Both the position numbers and the translations under genes were made by a program. 46,996 bases of DNA from a virus. Below the pieces are notes generated by a model. It made no database searches, had not been told where the DNA came from, and saw nothing but the letters and a program-made list of their open reading frames with translations. Shown here piece after piece: positions 39,928 to 46,996 of the stretch. Position 1 is the stretch's first letter, and each line of letters starts with the position of its first letter. The stretch spans positions 1-46,996 of IMG/VR virus record IMGVR_UViG_3300035145_002621; one strand, written 5' to 3'.

Positions 39928-40705
39928 AGTTTGTGTGTGACCATATACCTTCGCCACCATGATTTGCTAGTTGATTAAACTCAAATGCTCCCCAATCACC
40001 TCTTTTAACGTCATTATAGGTACGAAGTGCATATCGAGTATTTCTACCATCAATACCGTCCTCAGTTAATTTCTTACCGTTCATACCTAAATAACCTTTA
40101 GAGTTTAAGAATTTTTGTAATTCTAATGTATCCATATCATCTGTTTTTGTTTTCTTTTCAAATAATTCTAACATACCTTTTTTAATATCTATGTTAAAAT
40201 CTTCAGCAGACTTTTCAATTAGGAATTTTACAGATTCAATTTGAGCTTCGGTATATTTTTGGTAATACCTGTACCCCTTCCAATTTTTACCTAAATCAAC
40301 AACATCTTCTTCAGGAACTCTACTGTTAACATATGTGAAGAAATCACCATCAGCGGATTTAGTTAGTGGACCGTAGTTACAAATTTCAATACCAATTGCA
40401 ATCTTATTTAATTGAGTATTGTTTGAATTTTTAGTTCCTAAGTGATGTGCCCACGATTTAACAGGAAACGCTTCAATAATCTTTCCATCCCAATCAGTAT
40501 TTCCGTCACGTGTTGATTTACCACCAATAACATATTGTGTGGCAACTCTTAATGGTTTACCACCTCTAGTTTGGTCTCTGTCCCATGCACTTACAACCCA
40601 GTCAGGTCTGTGACTACCAGCGGTATGATGTAAAATAATAGTTTTTTTATCATACTCCGCAGGATAATACTCATTTTCAGGTAAATGTTGTTTTGTAATA
40701 TTCAT
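39863..40705 (-). CDS. N-acetylmuramoyl-L-alanine amidase (endolysin)
   Basis: A 280-residue amidase_2-type zinc enzyme that cleaves the peptide from the glycan in peptidoglycan. Visible features: TIILHHTAGS (H26), SWAHHLGTKN, IGIEICNYG, and near the C-terminus IWSHTNFRKDKFD (H257), which supplies the last zinc ligand and the Lys. A segment with a peptidoglycan-binding pattern (about 190-232, LELQKFLNSKGYL and TEDGIDGRNT) is inserted between the core and that last motif. No signal peptide, so release needs a holin or wall damage. Confidence 0.9.
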   Translation of the reverse strand: MNITKQHLPENEYYPAEYDKKTIILHHTAGSHRPDWVVSAWDRDQTRGGKPLRVATQYVIGGKSTRDGNTDWDGKIIEAFPVKSWAHHLGTKNSNNTQLNKIAIGIEICNYGPLTKSADGDFFTYVNSRVPEEDVVDLGKNWKGYRYYQKYTEAQIESVKFLIEKSAEDFNIDIKKGMLELFEKKTKTDDMDTLELQKFLNSKGYLGMNGKKLTEDGIDGRNTRYALRTYNDVKRGDWGAFEFNQLANHGGEGIWSHTNFRKDKFDVYPDPQLIEMLKSL

Positions 40706-40723
40706 AATTTTTTACTATATTTG
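40692..40723 (+). promoter_or_regulatory. host-type promoter of the 40747 operon
   Basis: TTTG (40692-40695), 20 bp, TATATTTG (40716-40723), 23 bp before the ATG. It overlaps the first codons of the divergent amidase. Confidence 0.65.
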
Positions 40724-40746
40724 TTTTTATTAATCTATAAATAAAT

Positions 40747-41181
40747 ATGCAGACAGATAAGATTACATACTTCATGTCCTTAATTAATACTCAAGGCGAT
40801 AATGCACTTATTAATGCGAAATATCTCAATATAACTGCAGATGAAGTTATTCAGGCATACAATGAGTTAGGTATGGACCCACCAATCAAACTTTTAGAAA
40901 GTACTCATCGATGGGTACCTGTTGAACGAGGATGGGGTAATGGATATGTTCGTATTATTGAAGGTCACCCATTCTATGATAAGGGTTATGAAAATATTCC
41001 TGTTGATGTTCACGGTGGGTTGACATTTAGTGAACACATTATGGATAATGAAAAATGGTCTGATGGATACTGGATTGGTTTCGATACCGCACATTACGGT
41101 GACAACCAAACAAATTGGACATTGAATATGGTAATGGAGGAAACAAAAGATTTACTTAGACAGGTTTACCATTTGAAATAA
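40747..41181 (+). CDS. conserved phage protein
   Basis: A 144-residue protein of a type found across many phages: GYVRIIEGHPFYDKGY, then DVHGGLTFSEHIM, a Trp-rich segment (WSDGYWIGFDTAHYGD) and a helical end. The conserved His/Asp residues suggest a metal or nucleotide site, but the function is unknown. It is the first gene of a plus-strand operon running to 43863. Confidence 0.82.
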   Translation: MQTDKITYFMSLINTQGDNALINAKYLNITADEVIQAYNELGMDPPIKLLESTHRWVPVERGWGNGYVRIIEGHPFYDKGYENIPVDVHGGLTFSEHIMDNEKWSDGYWIGFDTAHYGDNQTNWTLNMVMEETKDLLRQVYHLK

Positions 41182-41213
41182 TTTTATTATACTTTACCAA
41201 AAGTAAAATCCTT

Positions 41214-41816
41214 ATGAAATGCAAACTATTATCGAAAACGTTATTGTTTGGTCTATTACTATTGGTTGGTTCACCTTCCTTATTTGGGCAGACCGTAAAA
41301 ACAATAAAGACCGACATCTTTGAAGTAAAATACTCAGAATCTTTAGAACAACCTCTATGGTTAAAATATAAAGTATTATGTCCTATGGGTAATGAGTCTA
41401 GACGGGGTTTAGATTTTTACACCGTAGATAGTATTCATACTTCAGACGTTGAAGATTATCGTAATAACGTGTGGGACAGAGGTCACTTAGCACCCGCAGC
41501 TGCTTTTAATTGTGACCGAGAAACATTAAAGAAAACATTCTCATATCTAAATTGTGCACTTCAACACGAAGGATTAAATCGTGGTCCATGGAAAGAACTA
41601 GAAGAGTTTGAGCGTGGATTGGCAAAACTTTTTGATGATGTTTGGGTAGAGATTACCGTTGTTTTTGATGATGAAAAAACTAAAGTACCAGGTGGTGCAA
41701 CCATACCATCAGGATTTATTAAGAAAATTACATTCGATGAAAATGTATTTGTATTTGAATTTCCAAATAAAAATGTCTCAGGTGAAGATTGGGGACACTT
41801 TAAACAAATGAATTGA
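41214..41816 (+). CDS. secreted DNA/RNA non-specific endonuclease (NUC1)
   Basis: A 200-residue protein with a signal peptide (to about residue 25, ending LFGQ) and the NUC1 signature VWDRGHLAPAAAF (H91 the general base), followed by the metal-binding region NCALQHEGLNRGPW. These nucleases hydrolyse DNA and RNA without sequence preference; the signal peptide means it acts in the periplasm or outside the cell. It follows the 40747 gene by 32 bp. In a phage it may destroy incoming DNA of competitors or free host nucleic acid. Confidence 0.9.
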   Translation: MKCKLLSKTLLFGLLLLVGSPSLFGQTVKTIKTDIFEVKYSESLEQPLWLKYKVLCPMGNESRRGLDFYTVDSIHTSDVEDYRNNVWDRGHLAPAAAFNCDRETLKKTFSYLNCALQHEGLNRGPWKELEEFERGLAKLFDDVWVEITVVFDDEKTKVPGGATIPSGFIKKITFDENVFVFEFPNKNVSGEDWGHFKQMN

Positions 41817-42217
41817 TGGAGGAAGACACAATGGAACTTTTGAACACCCACCCAATTAAGAAAAGTGATTTAGGATTTCACGGAAACTTATTCGGGGGTA
41901 AACTCTTAGCATGGTTGGATACAAGTGCCGCCGCTTATGCGATGCAAGTGTGTGATTCTCCAAGAATGGTGACTATAAAAATTGACGAGTGTCTTTTTAA
42001 GAAAGCAGCAAAAGAAGGTCAATTAATTAAAATATATGGTGAGGTAAAGTCTTTTGGGAACACTTCTCTTACACTATATATGGAAGCCAGGTCACACAAT
42101 GTTTACTCTGGTAAACAAAATGTTATTCTATCAACGAATATAAAATTTGTGAGAATAGACGAAATGGGAGACCCTGTCCCAATCTCAGAAAGGGTTAAAA
42201 AAAAGTATATAAATTAA
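41816..42217 (+). CDS. hotdog-fold acyl-CoA thioesterase
   Basis: A 133-residue hotdog protein of the YciA/acyl-CoA thioesterase type: GFHGNLFGGKLLAWLDTSAA, then MVTIKIDECLFKKAAKEG and a terminal KFVRIDE strand. It would hydrolyse acyl-CoA thioesters. ATG at 41816 overlaps the previous stop (TGATG), so it is translationally coupled to the nuclease. A role in altering host lipid metabolism is possible. Confidence 0.85.
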   Translation: MEEDTMELLNTHPIKKSDLGFHGNLFGGKLLAWLDTSAAAYAMQVCDSPRMVTIKIDECLFKKAAKEGQLIKIYGEVKSFGNTSLTLYMEARSHNVYSGKQNVILSTNIKFVRIDEMGDPVPISERVKKKYIN

Positions 42218-42233
42218 ATTAAATAACAAAAAA

Positions 42234-42665
42234 ATGAAAGTAGAAAAAGGTAACAACGTAAAAGTTCATTACACAGGTACTCTTGAAGATGGTCAACAAT
42301 TTGACAGTTCTCGTGATAGAGGTGAAACCCTAAATTTCACAGTAGGAACAGGTCAAATGATTGCTGGTTTTGACGAAGCAGTAATGGGTATGGCAATTGG
42401 TGAAGTAAAAGACGTAACCCTTTCACCTGAAAAGGCTTATGGTGAAAGAAGTGAAGAGGCTGTTATGCCTGTTAGTCGTCAAAATTTCCCTGAAGACTTT
42501 GTTGTTGAAATTGGAGCAATGGTTCAAGGTTCAACAGCTCAAGGAATGCCGATTCAAGCACAAATTGTTGGTGAAGATGAAGAAAATATCGTATTGGATA
42601 TGAATCACCCATTGGCAGGTAAGTCACTAAACTTTAACATTGAATTGGTGGAGATAGAAGGATAA
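42234..42665 (+). CDS. FKBP-type peptidyl-prolyl isomerase (SlyD-like)
   Basis: A 143-residue SlyD/FKBP protein: VKVHYTGTLEDGQQFDSS, FTVGTGQMIAGFDEAVMGM, then KAYGERSEEA and an insert-in-flap region typical of SlyD. It catalyses proline isomerisation and can act as a chaperone in the cytoplasm. The His-rich metal tail of E. coli SlyD is missing. It could help fold phage structural proteins. The next gene starts on its stop codon (TAATG). Confidence 0.93.
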   Translation: MKVEKGNNVKVHYTGTLEDGQQFDSSRDRGETLNFTVGTGQMIAGFDEAVMGMAIGEVKDVTLSPEKAYGERSEEAVMPVSRQNFPEDFVVEIGAMVQGSTAQGMPIQAQIVGEDEENIVLDMNHPLAGKSLNFNIELVEIEG

Positions 42666-43096
42666 TGATTTATTGGTTTACAGGGCAACCGTCACACGGT
42701 AAGACCGTACTGGCGAATTTATTCAAAGAACGTCACCTACCAAACGCATACCGTATTGATGGTGATGAAATGAGAGAATTGTTTACCAACAAAGATTATT
42801 CAATTAAAGGTAGGGTTACTAATGTTGATGCAGCCCAAAAGATATCACATTACCTACACAATCAAGGACACGATGTAATCGTATCATTAGTCTCACCATA
42901 TGTCGACCAAAGGGAAGAGTTTAAAACTCTTATGGGTGACAATTTAGTTGAGGTTTATGTTCACACATCTGAACCAAGAGAGCGTGACCATTTTAAGTCT
43001 GAAGCTTATGTGGCACCAAAAACTAATTTTATTGATATTGATACCACTTTAGATGGTCCTGAAGAATCATTAAGTAAACTTATTTCACAACTATAA
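42665..43096 (+). CDS. APS-kinase-like P-loop kinase
   Basis: A 143-residue kinase of the adenylylsulfate kinase type: Walker A FTGQPSHGKT (5-14), AYRIDGDEMRELF, and the downstream strand VSLVSPYVDQREEF; shorter than bacterial CysC (about 200). The true substrate may differ from APS. Coupled to the FKBP upstream and the HAD protein downstream by 1-bp stop/start overlaps (TAATG). Confidence 0.85.
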   Translation: MIYWFTGQPSHGKTVLANLFKERHLPNAYRIDGDEMRELFTNKDYSIKGRVTNVDAAQKISHYLHNQGHDVIVSLVSPYVDQREEFKTLMGDNLVEVYVHTSEPRERDHFKSEAYVAPKTNFIDIDTTLDGPEESLSKLISQL

Positions 43097-43464
43097 TGGA
43101 AAAGAAATCTACCATATTTTGTGATATTGACGGTACTATATTTAAGTATCGAAAGTTTGAAACGTATGAAACTTCAGAACCTGAGGTATTACCACAAGTC
43201 AAAGAAAAAATCAAGGAGTGGAAAGAGGAAGGTCATATGGTCGTATTAACTACGGCCAGACCTTTCTATCTTTTTGACCACACCGAACAAGAACTATCCA
43301 AAAACGGGATTGAATACGACCGTTTAATTATGGAAATAGAAAGAGGTCCTCGTATTCTTATCAATGATATGGACCCAAATAAACCAGGTCAACGTGCAAT
43401 GGGTGTAAACCTTAATAGAGATAAGGGTTTCGAGGAGATAGATTGGACCGACTATGGATTGTAA
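43096..43464 (+). CDS. HAD-superfamily phosphatase
   Basis: A 122-residue HAD-type hydrolase: motif I IFCDIDGTIF (D10 nucleophile, D12), motif II VVLTTARP, and motif IV RILINDMDPN. No cap domain; such small HADs resemble phage polynucleotide or sugar phosphatases. Coupled to the kinase before it by TAATG. With the next gene it suggests a pathway that phosphorylates, dephosphorylates and nucleotidylates a small molecule, but the product cannot be named. Confidence 0.85.
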   Translation: MEKKSTIFCDIDGTIFKYRKFETYETSEPEVLPQVKEKIKEWKEEGHMVVLTTARPFYLFDHTEQELSKNGIEYDRLIMEIERGPRILINDMDPNKPGQRAMGVNLNRDKGFEEIDWTDYGL

Positions 43465-43470
43465 AAATAA

Positions 43471-43863
43471 ATGCAAAACTGGAATAAAAACTTACATGTC
43501 AAATCATCTTTAGAAGCTAGAGATGGACAATTCGCAATGTTCGTGGGTAGATGGCAACCCCTTCATAAAGGTCATCAAGAATTATTTAAACAAGCAATGG
43601 ACGAGGGTAAAAACGTTCTCATATGTATCAGAGACGGTAAACCCAATGAGAAAAATCCATTTTCCCCTGAAGAAGTAAAAGAAAATATTGAAAACCATTA
43701 TTCTGATGAAATTTCATTAGGGAAGGTTAAGGTTATGGTAATACCTGATATCTGTTCTATTGAGTTTGGTCGTGGTGTTGGTTACGATATCATTGAAAGG
43801 ATACCACCAACAGAAATTGGTGATATATCGGCAACGAAAATTAGAAAAGAGATGGGTCTTTAA
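43471..43863 (+). CDS. cytidylyl/adenylyltransferase-like protein
   Basis: A 130-residue nucleotidyltransferase of the HxGH superfamily: FVGRWQPLHKGHQELFKQ (HKGH at about 32-35) and the C-terminal ISATKIRKEM. The family includes NMN adenylyltransferase and CTP:phosphocholine-type enzymes; the exact substrate is unclear. Last gene of the coupled group; no terminator seen after it. Confidence 0.87.
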   Translation: MQNWNKNLHVKSSLEARDGQFAMFVGRWQPLHKGHQELFKQAMDEGKNVLICIRDGKPNEKNPFSPEEVKENIENHYSDEISLGKVKVMVIPDICSIEFGRGVGYDIIERIPPTEIGDISATKIRKEMGL

Positions 43864-43894
43864 TTTGTTATTAAAGATTTATTTAATATATTTG
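43864..43894 (+). promoter_or_regulatory. host-type promoter of the 43914 gene
   Basis: TTTG (43864-43867), 19 bp, TATATTTG (43887-43894), 19 bp before the ATG. Confidence 0.75.
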
Positions 43895-43913
43895 TAGTAC
43901 AAAATTAAAAGTT

Positions 43914-44417
43914 ATGGGTACAAATTATTACAGAATTCCAAAAGTAGACGATGTTAATCGTTCTTACCAAAAGTTTATGTCTCGTCTTCAAGAGATGGAC
44001 CGTTGGGACCCTCATATGATTATGAACGGTTATCGGTTTATTGAGACGGATAGTGATTTACCATTATGGGACTCAATCAGTCCATGGGATGAATTTACAG
44101 AGAACCTGTCAATCCACTTAGGTAAACGAAGTATGGGTTGGAAATTCTGTTGGAACTTTCATAACAATAAATTTTATAGTAACAAAAAAGAACTTTTAGA
44201 TTTCATCAGAAAAGGTAGAATTGTTGACGAATATGGTCAACGTATTGATGTTGAAGAGTTCATTGAGATGTCACTAAGTTGGGGTCAACCTGACGGTATG
44301 GTGGCAGATAAAGAATACTTTGATAAAAATGAAAGTTTATCATGGTTCAACGCAGAATCACATTATGACAAAGATATTGACGGACTCAGAGTCTCAAGTT
44401 CAACTGAGTTCTCGTAA
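43914..44417 (+). CDS. conserved MGTNYY phage protein
   Basis: A 167-residue protein starting MGTNYYRIP, an N-terminus seen in a widespread family of small phage proteins of unknown function. It is Trp-rich (SIHLGKRSMGWKFCWNFHNN) and ends in GLRVSSSTEFS. It may bind a nucleotide or metal; no catalytic residues can be named. Confidence 0.82.
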   Translation: MGTNYYRIPKVDDVNRSYQKFMSRLQEMDRWDPHMIMNGYRFIETDSDLPLWDSISPWDEFTENLSIHLGKRSMGWKFCWNFHNNKFYSNKKELLDFIRKGRIVDEYGQRIDVEEFIEMSLSWGQPDGMVADKEYFDKNESLSWFNAESHYDKDIDGLRVSSSTEFS

Positions 44418-44541
44418 ATTAAAATGGGTTGGACACCCATCGAATAATTCTGATATTGGGTATCCTGAAGATTGGGATATTATTATAACATCAACAGGAC
44501 CCTTTAACCCTAATGAAGATAATGAAAATGAAAAAGATTAA
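44365..44541 (+). CDS. possible small protein, frame-overlapping
   Basis: A 58-residue frame (MTKILTDSESQVQLSSRKLK to FNPNEDNENEKD). The first 53 bp overlap the MGTNYY gene in another frame; the rest (44418-44541) would otherwise be empty and has a coding-like composition (DIGYPEDWDIIITSTGPF). It overlaps the next gene start by 29 bp. It could be a real small protein or a chance frame. Confidence 0.4.
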   Translation: MTKILTDSESQVQLSSRKLKWVGHPSNNSDIGYPEDWDIIITSTGPFNPNEDNENEKD

Positions 44542-45109
44542 ATTATTTTATTTTGACACTAATACTCTTGAATATAAACCAATTCAATTAAAGTATGTTT
44601 TAAGTATTTTAGTAATAGTCATTATATTATCTAACTTAACAACACCTGTAATAATAAAAGAGTATATTGAATCTGACCATTATGAACCAAATACGATGGT
44701 TTTAAATGTTAATGACACCACCAATAATTTTAGTGAAGAAAAATTAATTGATTTATTAAAAACATTAAATGTAAAATACCCACATATTGTATTGGCACAA
44801 GCCCGTATTGAAAGCGGTCACTACACTTCAAAAATATTCAAAGAGAATCACAATCTATTTGGAATGAAAGAGGCTCGTGTTCGTATTCATACCGCAAATG
44901 GGACTCAATATAATCACGCGTACTACACCAATTGGAGAGAGTCGGTTTATGATTATGCTTTTTACCAATGTCGGTATTTGGGTAGAGTTAATACTGAACA
45001 GGAGTATTACACATACTTAAGTCAAAGTTACGCTGAGGCACCAAATTATGTTCAATCATTAAAGGTCTTGGTTAAAAGAGAAAAACTGAAAGAATTATTT
45101 AATAATTAA
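44513..45109 (+). CDS. membrane-anchored glucosaminidase
   Basis: A 198-residue protein with an N-terminal transmembrane anchor (about 27-47, YVLSILVIVIILSNLTTPVI) and a glucosaminidase domain: HIVLAQARIESGHYTSK (E100 the likely catalytic acid) and ENHNLFGMKEARVR. Such enzymes cleave the beta-1,4 glycan of peptidoglycan. Together with the amidase at 39863 it gives two lytic activities. Start is 44513; ATGs at 44522 and 44528 are also possible. Confidence 0.9.
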   Translation: MKIMKMKKIKLFYFDTNTLEYKPIQLKYVLSILVIVIILSNLTTPVIIKEYIESDHYEPNTMVLNVNDTTNNFSEEKLIDLLKTLNVKYPHIVLAQARIESGHYTSKIFKENHNLFGMKEARVRIHTANGTQYNHAYYTNWRESVYDYAFYQCRYLGRVNTEQEYYTYLSQSYAEAPNYVQSLKVLVKREKLKELFNN

Positions 45110-45114
45110 ATCAC

Positions 45115-45612
45115 ATGTTTGTAATAAAAAGATTTTTCAGAAGAGTAAAAAGAGTTATTGATTTTCTTCCAATGATTTGGAAAGGTTTTGATTTTGACTA
45201 CCGTTACTCAATTGAGTTGTTTCAACACCAACTCAAAAGAACTGCAGATTTTATGGAATCTGACCGAGCGATGACTATGGATGCAAAGATTCGTGCAAAA
45301 CGAATTCGCACCGCAGTTGAACTTCTTCAAAAGGTTTATGATGAGGAATACGGTTGTGAATACCAAGACAAACTCAAAGAGATTTATGGTGAGAAGGTTT
45401 TGGATTGGGAGTTTGTCGAACTGGATGAAAAAAGTGATTACGATGGTGAACCTCTTTACGAACTCAAATGGGAATATGAAAAATGGGACAACGCCGAAGA
45501 GGTGAAAGAAACCAAACAAAAACTTTACCAAGAGTCTCAAGAAAAACAAAAACGAGCTGAAGAGTTGGTTTGGAAATTTATTTCACACAATATTCGTGGT
45601 TGGTGGGATTAA
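45115..45612 (+). CDS. conserved phage protein, basic N-terminus
   Basis: A 165-residue protein of a kind common in phages, with a basic N-terminus (FVIKRFFRRVKRVIDFLPMI), a region FDYRYSIELFQHQLKRTADF and long helical segments rich in Lys/Glu at the C-terminus ending RGWWD. Function unknown. It follows the glucosaminidase gene by 5 bp. Confidence 0.8.
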   Translation: MFVIKRFFRRVKRVIDFLPMIWKGFDFDYRYSIELFQHQLKRTADFMESDRAMTMDAKIRAKRIRTAVELLQKVYDEEYGCEYQDKLKEIYGEKVLDWEFVELDEKSDYDGEPLYELKWEYEKWDNAEEVKETKQKLYQESQEKQKRAEELVWKFISHNIRGWWD

Positions 45613-45627
45613 TTAAGAAATTATGTT

Positions 45628-45635
45628 TATCTTTG
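45628..45635 (+). promoter_or_regulatory. -7 box of the phosphoesterase gene
   Basis: TATCTTTG, 14 bp before the ATG at 45650. It lies inside the longer frame that begins at 45623, which argues for the later start. Confidence 0.45.
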
Positions 45636-45649
45636 AAAAAAATAACAAG

Positions 45650-46339
45650 ATGAAAATCACGTTCATATCAGATACTCACACAAAACATCATCAGGTAACC
45701 TCACAGTTGCCAGGTGGTGATTTGTTGGTCCATGCTGGTGACTTTTCTTCACGAGGTTATGAACACGAGATAGATGGATTCTTTGATTGGTTCAATAGTT
45801 TGGATAACTACACCAATAAGATTGTCATCGCTGGTAACCACGACCTCATGTTTGAGGACGACCCAATGTTGGCTAAAGACATCATAAGTCACTACCCTAA
45901 TGCCACTTACCTTCAGGACGATATCGAAGTCATCGGTGAGGATTACTCATCATCAGTAAAAGTATACGGTTCTCCGTGGCAACCTGAGTTTTATAATTGG
46001 GCATTTAATTTACCACGAATGGGTTGGGAACTTCAACAAAAATGGGATGATATTCCTCATAACATGGACATCGTAGTCACTCACGGTCCCGCGTGGGGTC
46101 ATTTGGATACCGTTGTGGGACAATCTATGCACTTGGGGTGTGAGTTGTTGGCTGAGAGACTAAAGGTCATTAAACCAAAGATACACGTGTGTGGACACAT
46201 CCACAGTGGGTACGGTTATAAGTTCCATGAAGGGACACATTACTTCAATGCTGCGGTACTCGGTGAGGACTATGTATTCACTCAGAAACCGATGACGGTA
46301 GAATGGGACCCAAAAACTAACGAAATAGAATTTGATTAA
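45650..46339 (+). CDS. calcineurin-like metallophosphoesterase
   Basis: A 229-residue phosphoesterase: ITFISDTHTKH (D8, H10), LVHAGDFSS (D31), IAGNHDLM (N63, H64), VVTHGPAWGH and CGHIHSGYG. All the usual metal ligands are present, so it should be active. It resembles MPPED-type phosphodiesterases; the substrate (nucleotides, phosphoproteins or cyclic nucleotides) is not known. Start at 45650 (MKITFISDTH) is preferred over 45623, since the -7 box lies between them. Confidence 0.9.
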   Translation: MKITFISDTHTKHHQVTSQLPGGDLLVHAGDFSSRGYEHEIDGFFDWFNSLDNYTNKIVIAGNHDLMFEDDPMLAKDIISHYPNATYLQDDIEVIGEDYSSSVKVYGSPWQPEFYNWAFNLPRMGWELQQKWDDIPHNMDIVVTHGPAWGHLDTVVGQSMHLGCELLAERLKVIKPKIHVCGHIHSGYGYKFHEGTHYFNAAVLGEDYVFTQKPMTVEWDPKTNEIEFD

Positions 46340-46356
46340 TCAAATTTTTTTATTAT
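46330..46356 (+). terminator. terminator of the phosphoesterase gene
   Basis: AATTTGA-TTAA-TCAAATT hairpin followed by a T run; it overlaps the stop codon. Low GC, so probably weak. Confidence 0.55.
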
Positions 46357-46377
46357 AATTGTAAAAAATAAACATTA

Positions 46378-46996
46378 ATGAAATATAGAGTAGAATTTTA
46401 TGGTTGGGAGATGGATGCTCAAGGGTACTCTCTCGATGACATGCAAGTGGAACAGGTCCGTAACCTGATGGAAGAGAACGGTGTCGATGAACTATGGGAA
46501 GTCCGTAGTGAATTAGAAGACATCGGTATTGACGTATGGGATGAAGGTGATTTGTTTCACATCTCAAAGCCATTCTACAATGACACCTTTTGGGGTAAAG
46601 TATTTGATGAGGACGGTAATGAAGTTTTGGAGATTGATTACAAAGATTTGGGTGACATGTATGACCATATTGGTGATGATGATGACATCGAAGAGTTGTA
46701 TCCTTACGAGAACTACATCGCATTACCTGAGTTTTTGGATGACACCGACAACGTATTGTTGATTGTTGACGAGAACAAAGGTGGTTTGTTTGAATGTAGC
46801 TTTGAATCCGATGAAACTCCAAAATCCTCTGACTTCTCATTAATGGGAGGTACCATTGAAACACCTGAGGGTGATTGGGATTTCATCTCACGAGTATTCT
46901 TCAAAGACCAAGAATTGGAGGCGGATGATTACTTGGGCAATCGTGGTAAAGCTGCGACTGTTGAAATCTACACCAGTGATGATGATATCATTAACT
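46378..46996 (+). CDS. hypothetical acidic protein, cut by the window end
   Basis: An open frame of 206 codons that runs off the right edge, starting MKYRVEFYGWEMDAQGYSLD. It is acidic with a mixed alpha/beta pattern (VEQVRNLMEENGVDELWEV, then LFHISKPFYNDTFWGKVFDE) and several W/Y/F residues. Not recognised; the C-terminus is missing. Its codons are read in phase without interruption, whereas the opposite strand frame is Cys/His-rich and unlikely. Confidence 0.82.
   Translation, partial: MKYRVEFYGWEMDAQGYSLDDMQVEQVRNLMEENGVDELWEVRSELEDIGIDVWDEGDLFHISKPFYNDTFWGKVFDEDGNEVLEIDYKDLGDMYDHIGDDDDIEELYPYENYIALPEFLDDTDNVLLIVDENKGGLFECSFESDETPKSSDFSLMGGTIETPEGDWDFISRVFFKDQELEADDYLGNRGKAATVEIYTSDDDIIN

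Noticed and set aside
45623-45649. Longer start of the phosphoesterase
   Set aside because: The TATCTTTG box lies within these codons and the fold begins at MKITFISDTH, so the start at 45650 is preferred.
46340-46864. Minus-strand Cys/His-rich frame near the window end
   Set aside because: Antisense to the open acidic gene 46378-46996, whose start and composition are better; the Cys/His content is a codon mirror.
1-46996. CRISPR array, insertion sequence or transposase
   Set aside because: No regularly spaced repeats and no transposase or terminal inverted repeats were seen; repeats present are within coding sequence.

Overview
The window is 47 kb of AT-rich DNA packed with short genes on both strands. 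It looks like part of the genome of a large tailed phage with a T4-type head, probably infecting a member of the Bacteroidota. The phage assignment rests on a T4 gp17-like large terminase (2676-4448) followed by a gp20-like portal (792-2627), on many small phage-type genes of unknown function, and on lytic enzymes. The host inference rests on repeated promoters of the Bacteroidota form TTTG-N18-20-TA(T)(A/C)TTTG, the general lack of Shine-Dalgarno sites, a tmRNA reading frame that starts Gly-Glu-Thr, and a Bacteroidota-style lipoprotein.

Layout. (1) 37-8781, minus strand: a head cluster of portal, terminase, and acidic, repeat-rich putative core or scaffold proteins. (2) 8859-11294, minus strand: a nucleotidyltransferase-like protein, a KTSC protein, a peptidoglycan-binding protein and a UVR-motif protein. 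(3) 11503-14635, plus strand: a ClpC-like double AAA+ unfoldase without its N-domain, then an M20 peptidase. (4) 14632-21127: a KWCTT-motif protein, a secreted CAP protein, an OmpA-like protein, a complete tmRNA gene, a DUF6011-type zinc protein, a GT25 glycosyltransferase, an HNH nuclease and tRNA-Leu(UAA). (5) 21196-26971, minus strand: an operon of large unknown proteins, one with membrane segments and a peptidoglycan-binding domain, and an HExxH metallopeptidase. (6) 27061-32931: a lipoprotein, small acidic proteins, three 2OG-Fe(II) oxygenase-like proteins and a tandem GT17 glycosyltransferase. (7) 32978-39697: a zinc-ribbon protein, a PPK2 polyphosphate kinase with extra domains, a membrane protein, a SAP-domain protein, a second metallopeptidase and an outer-membrane-like protein. 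(8) 39748-46996: an amidase endolysin, a secreted NUC1 nuclease, a thioesterase, an FKBP, an APS-kinase-like/HAD/nucleotidyltransferase operon, a glucosaminidase, a metallophosphoesterase and a partial gene at the edge.

How the parts may work together. Two upstream signals divide the genes. Genes for host takeover, secreted proteins and stable RNAs tend to carry host-type promoters. Structural and tagged genes carry an AT-rich signal, TATTTATA in the sense direction, just upstream of the start. Many of the second group begin with short related N-terminal segments rich in (L/I)xE, recalling the capsid-targeting sequences of T4 internal proteins, so they may be virion-packaged. The most unusual content is a possible proteolysis and ribosome-rescue set (tmRNA with a long atypical tag, Clp unfoldase with a ClpP-docking VGF loop, UVR protein, M20 peptidase), a PPK2, and a possible hydroxylation-plus-glycosylation set. 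These functional links are inferences from gene content and position.
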